DNA from: Rhodopseudomonas pseudopalustris
GTDB taxonomy: Bacteria > Pseudomonadota > Alphaproteobacteria > Rhizobiales > Xanthobacteraceae
Direction: 5' to 3'
Assembly: GCF_900110435.1 (NCBI RefSeq)
Contig: NZ_FODT01000016.1
Span: 1-64,000, forward strand
DNA: 64,000 nt
Of the stretch, positions 28,551-37,587 are shown piece after piece (position 1 is the first letter of the stretch; each line of letters opens with the position of its first letter). A program made the translations under genes and the position numbers. The notes beneath the pieces were generated by a model, which saw only the letters and a list, made by a program, of their open reading frames with translations, ran no database searches and was not told the DNA's origin.

Positions 28551-28598
28551 GATTTCGTCAAGCCGACTGATCAGAATGAAGGGCGCGCGCGCCGGATG

Positions 28599-28616
28599 TG
28601 TCGCGTACCGCTGACA
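28599..28616. promoter_or_regulatory. candidate PpsR/CrtJ site 2 (TGT-N12-ACA)
   Basis: TGTCGCGTACCGCTGACA is the second exact TGT-N12-ACA match, 197 bp before the bchO ATG. It differs from the first copy only in its three central bases. Confidence 0.65.
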
Positions 28617-28812
28617 CCATCTGTCAATCAAATACGCTGACGGGCGTGGGCATGATCAGCCGCGAATGATCAGCGGCTCGCTATCATCGAATGAGCATCA
28701 TCGTCGATGACCACGCAGCAGTTTTTTAGGTAGCGCGTGGAACCGGGCGTCACTCTGGCGTTTGACAGAATGCGCCGGCGATGGTGCCATGAGCGCATAA
28801 CGAGACGGCTGC

Positions 28813-29772
28813 ATGATGCGCGCGCTCAACGACAACAACCTTCCGCCTCGCACGCCGCGCACCGCATCTCATACCAATCCGCGCTGGGATCACGAAGGCC
28901 GTGACTGGCCCAATCGGGATGCCAGCCAGTTCGTTCACGCCGCGGGCCTGCGTTGGCACGTGCAGCAGATGGGTCGCGGTCCGGTGCTGCTGCTGATCCA
29001 CGGCACCGGCGCGGCGACCCATTCGTGGCGGATGCTGGCGCCGCTGCTTGCGGAGCACTTCACCGTCGTGGCGCCCGATCTGCCCGGCCACGGCTTCACC
29101 GAGACGCCGCCGCCGGCGCGCATGACGCTCGATGCGATGGCCCAGGATATCGCGACGCTGCTGCGCGGGCTTGGTCACCAGCCGGTGCTGGTCGCGGGCC
29201 ATTCCGCGGGCGCCGCCGTGCTGGCGCGGATGTGCCTCGACGGCAGCATCGCGCCGGCCGGCCTCGTCGCGCTCAACGGCGCGCTGCTGCCGATCGGCGG
29301 CGCGGCGACACGCTTGATGCTGCCGCTCGCGCGGGTGCTTGCGAGCAGCGCGATGGTGCCGCGGCTGATCGCGCGGTTCGCCCGCAATAAGGGCATGGTC
29401 GAACGGATGATCGCCGACACCGGATCGTCGGTCGAACCGGCCGGCATCGATTACTATCGGCGGCTGGTCGGCAGCCCCGGCCATGTCGCCGCGGCGATCC
29501 GGATGATGGCGAGCTGGCGGCTCGACCGGCTGGCGCAGCAGCTGCCGGGGCTTGCGACCCGCCTGCTGCTGATCGCCGGCAGCAACGACAAGACCATCGC
29601 GAGCCAAGATTCCGCGCGGGTCCACAGCATGGTGCCGGGCGCGCGGGTCGAGATCATGCAGGGCCTCGGCCATCTCGCCCATGAAGAGCGGCCTCACGAC
29701 GTCGCCGGCATGATGATCGAACTCGCCCGCAACGCCGGCCTGTTGCCGCGGATATTCGCCGCCGCGGAGTAA
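28813..29772 (+). CDS. bchO: alpha/beta hydrolase, BchO-like (magnesium chelatase-associated)
   Basis: A 319-residue alpha/beta-fold hydrolase. The oxyanion HG lies at LLIHGTGAATHSW (residues 61-72), the nucleophile elbow GHSAG has Ser131, and the catalytic Asp and His are in AGSNDKTI and GLGHLAHEE. The N-terminal DWPNRDASQFVHAAGLRWHVQ followed by GPVLLLIHGTGAATHSWR is characteristic of BchO, found with bchI and bchD in photosynthesis gene clusters. Its exact role in bacteriochlorophyll synthesis is unclear. Here it stands apart from other bch genes. The two PpsR-type sites upstream strengthen the assignment. Confidence 0.85.
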   Translation: MMRALNDNNLPPRTPRTASHTNPRWDHEGRDWPNRDASQFVHAAGLRWHVQQMGRGPVLLLIHGTGAATHSWRMLAPLLAEHFTVVAPDLPGHGFTETPPPARMTLDAMAQDIATLLRGLGHQPVLVAGHSAGAAVLARMCLDGSIAPAGLVALNGALLPIGGAATRLMLPLARVLASSAMVPRLIARFARNKGMVERMIADTGSSVEPAGIDYYRRLVGSPGHVAAAIRMMASWRLDRLAQQLPGLATRLLLIAGSNDKTIASQDSARVHSMVPGARVEIMQGLGHLAHEERPHDVAGMMIELARNAGLLPRIFAAAE

Positions 29773-29865
29773 GCACGGAATGCTGCGCAGCGGTGATTCC
29801 CATCGGCGGAGTATGTGGGTCGCCAGCAGCATCGTCTTTGCGAAAAGAGTTTGCTCAAAACAGTC

Positions 29866-29962
29866 GTCATCGCCCGGCTCGACCGGGCGACCCAGTATCC
29901 CAGAGCTTTCGTGATGAACCCCAGCGCTCTGGCGCATGGGATTCGCGCTCTCGCGGGATGAC
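29866..29962. repeat. GTCAT-type intergenic palindromic repeat (family B)
   Basis: It starts GTCATCGCCCGG and ends CGGGATGAC. The internal palindromes are CGCCCGGCTCGACCGGGCG and one around ATCCC/GGGAT. It accounts for much of the 322-bp gap between bchO and the S10 peptidase gene (29773-30094), where nothing else is recognisable. Confidence 0.7.
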
Positions 29963-30094
29963 CGTGAGGGTGTGGCGCAAGCTCACGATTGTCGCCAAAC
30001 CGACGCAGTTCTGCGCTCAGCTCTCTTCCCTGAACAATCAACCCGTCGACCGTGCCGGCCGCATGCGCCGCCGTTCGTTCTGAAGGAGACATTG

Positions 30095-31657
30095 ATGGCG
30101 CTGTCGCCCTGGGCCTTTTGCCGCGCCGCGATGGCGTTGATGCTCGTCACAACGGCGACGCTCGCATCCGCGCGGGCGCAGGACGCCGCGCCGGCGTCGC
30201 AGCAACCGGCCGCTGCGCAGGGCGGCAAATCCGAAACCGGTGGGTCGCGCGGCAAGGCCGCCGCAGCGTCGTCGGACGCCGAACAGCACCGCTTGCCGGC
30301 CGACTCGGTCACCCGGCACACGCTGGCGCTGCCGGGCCGCAGCCTGTCCTTCGCCGCCACCGCCGGCTCGATCCGGCTGTTCAACGACAAGGCCGAGCCG
30401 CAGGCCGACATCGCTTACACCGCCTATCAGCTCGACAATGCCGAGGCGCGGACGCGGCCGGTGACCTTCCTGTTCAACGGCGGCCCCGGCGCCTCCTCGG
30501 CCTGGCTGCAGCTCGGCGCGGCGGGGCCGTGGCGATTGCCGATCTTCGGCGAGGCCGCGGTCGCCTCGGCGACGCCGGCGCTGCAGCCCAACGCCGAGAC
30601 CTGGCTCGACTTCACCGACCTCGTCTTCATCGATCCGGTCGGCACCGGCTACAGCCGCCTCGTCGCCAGCGGCGACGACGTGCGCAAGCAGTTTTATTCG
30701 GTCGACGGCGACGTCGACGCGATCGCGCTGACGATCCGGCGTTGGCTCGAGAAGCACGACCGGCTGCTGTCGCCGAAATACGTCGGCGGCGAGAGCTATG
30801 GCGGCATTCGCGGCCCGCGTGTGGTCCGCAATCTGCAGACCCGCCAGGGCGTCGGCGTCAAAGGGCTGATCCTGGTGTCGCCGCTGCTCGACTTCCGCGA
30901 ATACTCCGGCTCGAGCCTTCTGCAATATGTCGCGCGGCTGCCAAGCATGGCGGCTGCAGCGCGGCAACAGAAGGGGCCTGTCACCCGCGCCGATCTGACC
31001 GACGTCGAAGCCTATGCGCGCGGCGAATTCCTCGCCGATCTGATCAAGGGCGAAGCCGACCAGGCGGCGACCAATCGCCTCGCCGACCGCGTCGCGACGC
31101 TGACCGGGATCGACCCGGCGGTGAGCCGCCGCCTCGCCGGCCGGCTTGATACCAGCGAGTTCCAGCGCGAGTTCGATCGTGCCAATGGCAAGGTGACCGG
31201 TCGCTTCGACGCCTCGGTGCTCGGCTTCGATCCGTTTCCGGACTCCAGCGACGCGCAGTTCAGCGACCCGTCAGCGGACTCGCTGATCGCGCCGCTGACC
31301 AGCGCCGCCGCCGAGCTCACGCGCAATCCGCTGAAATGGCGCCCGGACGGCTCGTATCACCTGCTCAACAGTTCGGTCGCGCAGCAATGGGATTTTGGGC
31401 GCGGCCGCAACCCGGTGGAATCGCTGACCCAGCTCCGCGAAATCCTCGCGATCGATCCGAAACTGCAGGTGCTGGTGACGCACGGGCTGTTCGATCTCGC
31501 CACGCCGTATTTCGCCAGCCAGATCGCGATCGATCAGCTGCCGCCATTCGCATCGAAGCGGATCAAGCTCGTCACCTGGCCCGGCGGCCACATGACCTAC
31601 GCCCGCGACGACGCAAGAAAAGCGCTGCGCGGCGAGGTCGGCGCGATGATGAAGTAG
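30095..31657 (+). CDS. secreted serine carboxypeptidase (peptidase family S10)
   Basis: 520 residues. A signal peptide (hydrophobic AAMALMLVTTATLASARA, cleavage near Ala28) is followed by an Ala/Gln/Ser-rich linker to about residue 65. The S10 catalytic triad is visible: Ser234 in GGESYGG, Asp in HGLFDLATPY, and His in WPGGHMTY. The substrate-binding FLFNGGPGASSAW is at residues 125-137. ATG 30095 has GAAGGAG upstream. It would act in the periplasm or outside the cell, releasing C-terminal amino acids. No partner genes lie beside it. Confidence 0.92.
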   Translation: MALSPWAFCRAAMALMLVTTATLASARAQDAAPASQQPAAAQGGKSETGGSRGKAAAASSDAEQHRLPADSVTRHTLALPGRSLSFAATAGSIRLFNDKAEPQADIAYTAYQLDNAEARTRPVTFLFNGGPGASSAWLQLGAAGPWRLPIFGEAAVASATPALQPNAETWLDFTDLVFIDPVGTGYSRLVASGDDVRKQFYSVDGDVDAIALTIRRWLEKHDRLLSPKYVGGESYGGIRGPRVVRNLQTRQGVGVKGLILVSPLLDFREYSGSSLLQYVARLPSMAAAARQQKGPVTRADLTDVEAYARGEFLADLIKGEADQAATNRLADRVATLTGIDPAVSRRLAGRLDTSEFQREFDRANGKVTGRFDASVLGFDPFPDSSDAQFSDPSADSLIAPLTSAAAELTRNPLKWRPDGSYHLLNSSVAQQWDFGRGRNPVESLTQLREILAIDPKLQVLVTHGLFDLATPYFASQIAIDQLPPFASKRIKLVTWPGGHMTYARDDARKALRGEVGAMMK

Positions 31658-31725
31658 TCGCTCCAAGCACAGAGCCGTGATCCTGTGCTCGCTCGCAACC
31701 AACGCTGAGTCGTCATCGATAGCGC

Positions 31726-32502
31726 CTACGCCACCGTCTTCTCCGACCAGCGGCACAGATCGTTGATCGGGCAGACCTCGCAGCGCGGCTTGCGGGCGAG
31801 GCAAGTGTAGCGGCCGTGCAGAATCAGCCAATGATGCGCGTGCTGCATGAACTCCGGCGGGATCATCCGCTCGAGGGCGAGTTCGACCGCCAGCGGCGTA
31901 TCGCCCGGCGCGAGGCCGGTGCGGTTGCCGACGCGAAACACATGCGTATCGACCGCCATGGTCGGCTGACCGAACGCCATGTTGAGCACGACATTGGCGG
32001 TCTTGCGCCCCGCGCCCGGCAGAGTCTCCAGCTCGGCGCGCGTGCTTGGTACTTCGCCACCAAAGTCGGTGATCAGTTTTTGCGATAACGCAATCACGTT
32101 CTTCGCCTTGGTGCGAAACAGGCCGATAGTCTTGATGTAGTCCCGCACCCGCTCCTCGCCGAGCGCCAGCATTTTCTGCGGCGTATCGGCGACCGCGAAC
32201 AGAGGACGCGTCGCTTTGTTGACGCCGGCATCGGTCGCCTGCGCCGATAGCACCACCGCGACCAGCAGCGTGAACGGGTTGAGATGTTCAAGCTCGCCCT
32301 TCGGCTCCGGATTGGCCTTGGCGAAGCGGGTGAAGGCCTCGCGGACCTCGTCCGCGCTCCAGCGGCGGAGGCGTTTTGGCCTGTTTGCAGCCTTGCCTGA
32401 TTTTTGCCTTTGCTGCCTCGGCTTCGCCGCAACGCTGGACGCGGGAATTTTGGCGGATTTGGCGACAGCTGGCGCGGGCGCGCGGCGGGTGATTTTCTGC
32501 AT
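31726..32502 (-). CDS. nth: endonuclease III (DNA glycosylase/AP lyase)
   Basis: 258 residues from ATG 32502 with a basic, Ala/Lys/Pro-rich N-terminal extension of about 45 residues. The helix-hairpin-helix LPGAGRKTANVVLN, with the catalytic Lys in GRKTA, is followed by VDTHVFRVGNR (catalytic Asp). The [4Fe-4S] cluster ligands are in C-x6-C-x2-C-x5-C (CLARKPRCEVCPINDLC). It removes oxidised pyrimidines in base-excision repair. A start at 32538 would overlap the divergent DUF2244 gene by 14 bp. Confidence 0.96.
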   Translation of the reverse strand: MQKITRRAPAPAVAKSAKIPASSVAAKPRQQRQKSGKAANRPKRLRRWSADEVREAFTRFAKANPEPKGELEHLNPFTLLVAVVLSAQATDAGVNKATRPLFAVADTPQKMLALGEERVRDYIKTIGLFRTKAKNVIALSQKLITDFGGEVPSTRAELETLPGAGRKTANVVLNMAFGQPTMAVDTHVFRVGNRTGLAPGDTPLAVELALERMIPPEFMQHAHHWLILHGRYTCLARKPRCEVCPINDLCRWSEKTVA

Positions 32503-32524
32503 GGGTGAGGTATAATATTCCGCG

Positions 32525-33040
32525 ATGGCGTTAGACACCGATCTTGATCCGGAATTGGCGCAGCCGAAACTGTTTTCGGCGCTGCTGAAGCCGCATCGCG
32601 CATTGAGTCACAAGGCTTTTCTGGTGCTGATGGGAGTCCTCGGCACGATCAGCTTCGCCGCCGGCGTAGGCTTCTGGACGATGGGCGCGTGGCCGGTGTT
32701 CGGTTTCTTCGGCCTCGACCTGCTGGCGATCTATATCGCCTTCAGGATCAGCTTCGCCCGTGGCCGCGCCAGCGAGGAAATCTCGATCACGATCAGCGAG
32801 TTACGGGTCCGTCGCATTTCGCATCGCGGTCACGTGGCGGAGTGGGTGCTGAATCCGCTCTGGGTCCGGCTGGAGAAAATCGTCCACGCCGAGTTCGGCA
32901 TCGAGCAGCTTTATCTGGTCTCGCGCGGCCGCCGCGTCAGCGTCGCGAGTTTTCTCGGAGCGGAGGAAAAAGCAAGCTTCGCCAACGCCTTGACCGCCGC
33001 CTTGGAGGCCGCGCGGCGCGGCCCGCTGGTTCGGCATTGA
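32525..33040 (+). CDS. DUF2244 membrane protein
   Basis: 171 residues with two adjacent transmembrane helices (about 30-75: LVLMGVLGTISFAAGVGFW and WPVFGFFGLDLLAIYIAF), then a cytoplasmic beta-rich domain with ISELRVRRISHRGHVAEWVLNPLWVRL and GRRVSVASFLGAEEKASFA. This is the DUF2244 pattern, universal in alphaproteobacteria and of unknown function, often beside nth as here. It is divergent from nth with little space; a TATAAT at 32511-32516 may serve as its -10. Confidence 0.9.
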   Translation: MALDTDLDPELAQPKLFSALLKPHRALSHKAFLVLMGVLGTISFAAGVGFWTMGAWPVFGFFGLDLLAIYIAFRISFARGRASEEISITISELRVRRISHRGHVAEWVLNPLWVRLEKIVHAEFGIEQLYLVSRGRRVSVASFLGAEEKASFANALTAALEAARRGPLVRH

Positions 33041-33092
33041 GGCCCGGGGAAATCGGGTGGTCGCGGCGAGGCGCGCGACCTACATCGGGAGC

Positions 33093-33989
33093 ATGATGAA
33101 TCTCGCCGCAGCCGACCAGCGCCTCGCCAAGCCCGGCCCCCGCGACGCCGCGCTCGCCGACTATGATTCGGTGCGGCGCGCGATCGCTTTCATCTCGCAG
33201 AAATGGAAAGCGCAGCCGACCGTCGAAGCGATCGCCGACGCGTCCGGGCTCACGCCCGACGAACTCCACCATCTGTTCCGGCGCTGGGCCGGGCTGACGC
33301 CGAAGGCCTTCATGCAGGCACTGACGCTCGACCACGCCAAGAACCTGCTGCGCGATTCCGCCAGCGTGCTCGACGCCGCGCTCGAGTCCGGCCTGTCCGG
33401 CCCCGGCCGCCTGCACGATCTGTTCGTCACCCACGAGGCGATGTCGCCGGGGGAATGGAAGAGCGGCGGCGCCGGCCTCACGCTGCGCTACGGCTTTCAT
33501 CCGTCGCCGTTCGGCGCCGCGGTGGTGATCGCCTCGGAACGTGGCCTGGCTGGTCTGGCCTTCGCCGATCCCGGCGAGGAGCAGGCCGCTTTCGTCGACC
33601 TGCAACAGCGTTGGCCGCGCGCGACCTGCATCGCCGATCAGGAGTTCACCGCGCCGTTCGCACAGCGAGTGTTCGACCCGGTGCAATGGCGCTCCGAGCA
33701 GCCGCTGCGCGTGGTGCTGATCGGCACCGATTTCGAGGTGCGGGTGTGGGAGACGCTGCTGAAGATCCCGCTCGGCCGCGCGGTCTGCTACTCGGACATC
33801 GCCAACAAGATCGCCGCGCCGAAGGCCTCGCGGGCGGTGGGCGCGGCGGTCGGCAAGAACCCGATCTCCTTCGTGGTGCCGTGCCATCGCGCCCTCGGCA
33901 AAGGCGGCGCGCTGACCGGCTATCACTGGGGTCTGACCCGCAAGCAGGCGATGATCGGCTGGGAAGCGGGCCGGCTCGGGGCGGGCTGA
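33093..33989 (+). CDS. AraC-type HTH / O6-methylguanine-DNA methyltransferase fusion (Ada-like)
   Basis: 298 residues. An N-terminal AraC-type helix-turn-helix region (ADASGLTPDELHHLFRRWAGLTPKAFMQALTLDHAKNLL) is joined to the methyltransferase domain. That domain has IPLGRAVCYSDIA, VGAAVGKNPISFVVPCHR (acceptor Cys in PCHR) and GALTGYHWGLTRK. The N-terminal zinc/phosphotriester domain of classical Ada, with its Cys acceptor, is missing. It would repair O6-methylguanine and perhaps regulate genes. ATG 33093 is chosen; 33096 is equivalent. Confidence 0.92.
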   Translation: MMNLAAADQRLAKPGPRDAALADYDSVRRAIAFISQKWKAQPTVEAIADASGLTPDELHHLFRRWAGLTPKAFMQALTLDHAKNLLRDSASVLDAALESGLSGPGRLHDLFVTHEAMSPGEWKSGGAGLTLRYGFHPSPFGAAVVIASERGLAGLAFADPGEEQAAFVDLQQRWPRATCIADQEFTAPFAQRVFDPVQWRSEQPLRVVLIGTDFEVRVWETLLKIPLGRAVCYSDIANKIAAPKASRAVGAAVGKNPISFVVPCHRALGKGGALTGYHWGLTRKQAMIGWEAGRLGAG

Positions 33990-34079
33990 CTCTCCGGCGG
34001 ACCGATTGACGCAGGCGGGCCGCGATCATAGGTGTGGGGAGCGCCCAAGCGCGCCCCCGCACTCAGGAAAGTCCTTGCC

Positions 34080-35594
34080 ATGCAGTCCCGTCGCCCCGTG
34101 ATGCTCGTAATCCTCGATGGCTGGGGATGGCGCGAGGACCCGGCAGACAATGCCGTGCTGCAGGCCAACACCCCGACCTTCGACGGGCTTTGGACCAACG
34201 GCCCGCATGCCTTCCTGCGCACCTCCGGCAAATCGGTCGGGCTGCCGAACGGCCAGATGGGCAATTCCGAGGTCGGCCATCTCAATATCGGCGCAGGCCG
34301 TGTGGTGATGCAGGATCTGCCGCGGATCAGTGACGCCATCGCCAGCGGCGAGATCGGTCAGGCGCCGGAACTGCTCGCCTTCATCGAGACATTGCGCGCC
34401 AGCGGCGGAACCTGCCATCTGATGGGCCTGGTGTCGCCCGGCGGCGTGCATTCGCTGCAGGATCATGCCTGTGCGCTGGCCAAGATCCTCGCCAAGGCCG
34501 GCGTACCGACGGTGCTGCATGCCTTCACCGACGGCCGCGATACGCCGCCGAAATCCGCGGTCGACGACATCGCCCGGGTCCGCGCCGAGCTGCCGCCGAA
34601 TGTGCCGATCGCCACCGTCAGCGGCCGCTATTATGCGATGGACCGCGACAATCGCTGGGAGCGCGTCAGCAAAGCCTATGGGGTGATCGCCGACGCCGAC
34701 GGCCCGCGTTTTGCGGATGCCGATGCGGTGGTTGCGGCCGGCTACGCCTCCGGGGTGAACGACGAGTTCATCGTTCCTGCCGTGGTCGGCGACTATCAGG
34801 GGATGCGCGATGGCGACGGCGTGCTGTGCTTCAACTTCCGCGCCGACCGGGTGCGCGAAATCCTCGCGACACTGCTCGATCCCACCTTCACCGGTTTTCC
34901 GCGCAAGCGCGTGCTGAAGATCGCCGCTGCCGCCGGGATGACGCAGTACAGCACCGCGCTGGATGCCTTGATGCGCACGATCTTTCCGCCGCAGAGCTTG
35001 GTGAACGGCTTAGGCCAAGTGGTCGCCGCCACCGGCCGGCACCAACTGCGGATGGCGGAGACCGAGAAATACCCTCACGTCACCTACTTCCTCAATGGCG
35101 GCGAGGAAGTCCCCTATCCGGGCGAAGACCGCATCATGGTGCCGTCGCCCAAGGTGGCGACCTATGATCTGCAGCCGGAAATGTCTGCGCCCGAACTCGG
35201 CGACAAGGCCGTGCAGGCGATCGAATCCGGCAAATACGACATGATCATTCTCAACTTCGCCAATCCCGACATGGTCGGCCACACCGGCAGCCTGCCGGCG
35301 GCGATCAAGGCGGTGGAGACCGTCGACACCCAGCTCGGCCGCATCGTCGCCGCGATCCGCCAGGCAGGCGGCGCACTGCTGGTCACCGCCGATCACGGCA
35401 ATTGCGAGATGTTGCGCGACCCAGTCACCGGCGGCCCGCACACCGCGCACACCACCAATCCGGTGCCGGTTCTGCTGGTGGGCCATGAGGGTCCGCTGGC
35501 CGACGGCCAGCTGTCCGACCTCGCGCCGACGCTGCTGAAGCTTATGGATCTGCCGCAGCCGGCGGAGATGACGGGCCAATCGCTGATCGGTTAG
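34080..35594 (+). CDS. gpmI: 2,3-bisphosphoglycerate-independent phosphoglycerate mutase
   Basis: A 504-residue Mn-dependent glycolytic/gluconeogenic enzyme of the alkaline phosphatase superfamily. Metal-binding Asp13 is in ILDGWG, the phosphoserine nucleophile Ser63 in GNSEVGHLNIG, and the substrate segments FTDGRDTPP, NFRADR and FANPDMVGHTG and metal ligands in TADHGN are all present. ATG 34080 gives the usual N-terminus. It interconverts 3- and 2-phosphoglycerate. It is convergent with dapB across a short hairpin. Confidence 0.97.
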   Translation: MQSRRPVMLVILDGWGWREDPADNAVLQANTPTFDGLWTNGPHAFLRTSGKSVGLPNGQMGNSEVGHLNIGAGRVVMQDLPRISDAIASGEIGQAPELLAFIETLRASGGTCHLMGLVSPGGVHSLQDHACALAKILAKAGVPTVLHAFTDGRDTPPKSAVDDIARVRAELPPNVPIATVSGRYYAMDRDNRWERVSKAYGVIADADGPRFADADAVVAAGYASGVNDEFIVPAVVGDYQGMRDGDGVLCFNFRADRVREILATLLDPTFTGFPRKRVLKIAAAAGMTQYSTALDALMRTIFPPQSLVNGLGQVVAATGRHQLRMAETEKYPHVTYFLNGGEEVPYPGEDRIMVPSPKVATYDLQPEMSAPELGDKAVQAIESGKYDMIILNFANPDMVGHTGSLPAAIKAVETVDTQLGRIVAAIRQAGGALLVTADHGNCEMLRDPVTGGPHTAHTTNPVPVLLVGHEGPLADGQLSDLAPTLLKLMDLPQPAEMTGQSLIG

Positions 35595-35599
35595 CAGCA

Positions 35600-35621
35600 C
35601 GCGCGGCGACATCGCCGCGCG
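35600..35621. terminator. convergent hairpin between gpmI and dapB
   Basis: CGCGCGGCGA-CA-TCGCCGCGCG forms a perfect 10-bp stem 5 bp after the gpmI stop. There is no clear T-run on either strand, so intrinsic termination is only likely, not certain. Confidence 0.5.
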
Positions 35622-35634
35622 GCCATACGCGATT

Positions 35635-36450
35635 CTAGAACTCGGCGAGCCCGAGCACATCCATCATCGAATACAGGCCGGGCGACTTACCATGCGCCCA
35701 TTGCGCGGCCTTCAGCGCGCCATGGGCGAAGATCATCCGGTCCTCGGCCTTGTGGGCGAGCTCGATCCGCTCGTAGGGCCCGGCGAAGATCACGCTGTGA
35801 TCGCCGGTGACGGTGCCGCCGCGCAAGCTCGCGAAGCCGATGTCGCCGGTCTTGCGCGCGCCGGTGACGCCGTCGCGGCCACGCGCCGAATGATCATCGA
35901 GATCGACCTTGCGGCCGGCGGCGGCGGCCTCGCCGAGCAGCAGCGCGGTGCCGGACGGCGCGTCGATCTTGGCGCGGTGGTGCATCTCGACGATCTCGAT
36001 ATCGAAGCCGGCGTCGAGCGACTGCGCCACCCGCCTGGTCAGCGCCGCCAGCAGATTGACGCCGAGGCTCATATTGCCGGACTTCACCACGATGGCCTGG
36101 TCGGTGACGCTCTTGATCACCGCGTTGTCGGAGGACGACAGCCCGGTGGTTCCGATCACATGGACGATGCCGCGCTGCGCCGCGATCGCCACATTGGCGA
36201 TGGTCGCGGCCGGAACGGTGAAATCCAGAATGCCGTCGGCGCCGGCCGACAGCGTCCACAGATCGGCCGACAGCTTGACGCCGTTGGCGGGCAGGCCGGC
36301 GAGCACGCCGGCGTCCTGGCCGAGCAGCTCCGACCCCGGCGCTTCCAGCGCACCGGTGAGCACAACGCCCTTGGTCTCGGAAATGGCGCGCGTCAGCGCA
36401 CGGCCCATCCGGCCGCCAGCTCCGGCAACAATCAGGCGCATATCGGACAT
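35635..36450 (-). CDS. dapB: 4-hydroxy-tetrahydrodipicolinate reductase
   Basis: 271 residues. The N-terminal NAD(P)-binding motif is [12 protein letters not shown], the catalytic segment is [17 protein letters not shown] (His pair and Lys in the family's E-x-H-H-x-x-K-x-D-x-P-S-G-T), and the mid-region DFTVPAATI and IGTTGL are present. It makes tetrahydrodipicolinate for lysine and diaminopimelate (peptidoglycan) synthesis. It is 92 bp downstream of the DUF1330 gene on the same strand. Confidence 0.96.
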   Translation of the reverse strand: MSDMRLIVAGAGGRMGRALTRAISETKGVVLTGALEAPGSELLGQDAGVLAGLPANGVKLSADLWTLSAGADGILDFTVPAATIANVAIAAQRGIVHVIGTTGLSSSDNAVIKSVTDQAIVVKSGNMSLGVNLLAALTRRVAQSLDAGFDIEIVEMHHRAKIDAPSGTALLLGEAAAAGRKVDLDDHSARGRDGVTGARKTGDIGFASLRGGTVTGDHSVIFAGPYERIELAHKAEDRMIFAHGALKAAQWAHGKSPGLYSMMDVLGLAEF

Positions 36451-36542
36451 CGGCTTGAGATCCTTTTGCAGGCTCGCGGTATAGCCGGGCGAACCGGGCC
36501 CGGCAACTGATCGAAAGGCAGGCTTGGATTACGCAATACGCC

Positions 36543-36854
36543 TCAGCCCTGCGGCTGCGGGCCGTCATAGCCCTCGACGATGACGATCTCGCCCTGCGCA
36601 AAAGGCGACCTGGCCTTGATCAGCGCCTGGTACTCCGGTGAGTGGTAGCAGGCGAGCGCTGTCGCGTAGTCCTTGAACTCGATGACGACATTGCGTGACC
36701 GCGCCGGCCCTTCATGCGCCTCGTAGGTTCCGCCGCGGGTCAGGAACCGGGCGCCGTATTTCGCGAACACGGTGCCGTTGTGGGCAACATAATCGCGCTT
36801 GTAGCCGTCGAGATCGTGCACATCCATCCGTGCAACCCAGTAGCCCTTGGCCAT
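36543..36854 (-). CDS. DUF1330 family protein
   Basis: 103 residues of a ferredoxin-like alpha/beta barrel fold. The DUF1330 signature segments are KYGARFLTRGGTYEAHEGP and VVIEFKDYATALACYHSPEYQALIKAR. ATG 36854 has a strong AAAGGAGGAG. It lies 19 bp after pyrF in the same direction and is probably co-transcribed. The family has no established function. Confidence 0.92.
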   Translation of the reverse strand: MAKGYWVARMDVHDLDGYKRDYVAHNGTVFAKYGARFLTRGGTYEAHEGPARSRNVVIEFKDYATALACYHSPEYQALIKARSPFAQGEIVIVEGYDGPQPQG

Positions 36855-36873
36855 CGCTCTCCTCCTTTGTCGA

Positions 36874-37581
36874 CTACTTCGCCTGCGCGATCTCGGCGAC
36901 GATCGCCTCGGCCGCCTGCTTCGGATCCGCCGCTTCCATCACCGGGCGACCGACCACCAGATGACTGGCGCCAGCCGTGATCGCGCGCGCCGGGGTCATG
37001 ATCCGCTTCTGATCGCCGGCGGCCGCCCCGGCGGGCCGAATTCCCGGCGTCACCAACGCCATGTCCGGGCCGACGATGCCGCGCAGATTGGCCGCCTCTT
37101 CGGGCGAGCACACCAGGCCATCGACGCCGATCGCCAGCGCCTGCCGCGCCCGCGCCTCGACGAGGTCACGCACCCCGAACCGATAGCCGGCGTCGGCGAG
37201 ATCGCTGTCGTCGTAGGACGTCAGCACGGTCACAGCGAGAATCTTCAGCCCCGAATCACCACGCGCCGCGACCGCGGCCTTCATGGTCTGCGGGTAGGCG
37301 TGCACGGTGAGGAAGGTCGCGCCGAGCGAATTCAGACTCTCGACGCCGCGCGCCACGGTGTTGCCGATGTCGTGCAGCTTGAGGTCGACGAACACCTTCT
37401 TGCCGGCGCGGGCGAGCTTTTCGACCAGCGGCAGGCCGCCCGCATAAGCGAGCTGATAGCCGATCTTGTAGAAGCCGACGCTGTCGCCGAGCTTTTCGAT
37501 CATCGCATTCGCGGCGGCGACGCTGGGGACGTCCAGCGCGACGATCAGCCGGTCGCGATCGGCAGGGTCGGCTTGCGCCAT
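36874..37581 (-). CDS. pyrF: orotidine 5'-phosphate decarboxylase
   Basis: 235 residues of a TIM-barrel enzyme. The catalytic Lys/Asp tetrad is in [13 protein letters not shown], the N-terminal IVALDVP carries the first Asp, and the phosphate-binding PGIRPAG and [10 protein letters not shown] are present. It performs the last step of UMP synthesis. It is 6 bp downstream of the flavin reductase gene and 19 bp upstream of DUF1330, all one operon. Confidence 0.96.
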   Translation of the reverse strand: MAQADPADRDRLIVALDVPSVAAANAMIEKLGDSVGFYKIGYQLAYAGGLPLVEKLARAGKKVFVDLKLHDIGNTVARGVESLNSLGATFLTVHAYPQTMKAAVAARGDSGLKILAVTVLTSYDDSDLADAGYRFGVRDLVEARARQALAIGVDGLVCSPEEAANLRGIVGPDMALVTPGIRPAGAAAGDQKRIMTPARAITAGASHLVVGRPVMEAADPKQAAEAIVAEIAQAK

Positions 37582-37587
37582 GACCAG

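Larger units (their letters stand above)
28145..28812. other. long intergenic region before bchO
   Basis: This 668-bp region holds, in order: a GTCAT-type palindromic repeat (28171-28258), a possible 36-codon minus-strand gene (28255-28365), and two TGT-N12-ACA motifs (28533-28550, 28599-28616). A 6-bp hairpin AGCCGC...GCGGCT lies around 28650-28670, and TTGACA at 28762-28767 is a possible -35 for bchO. No further gene is supportable. Confidence 0.6.
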
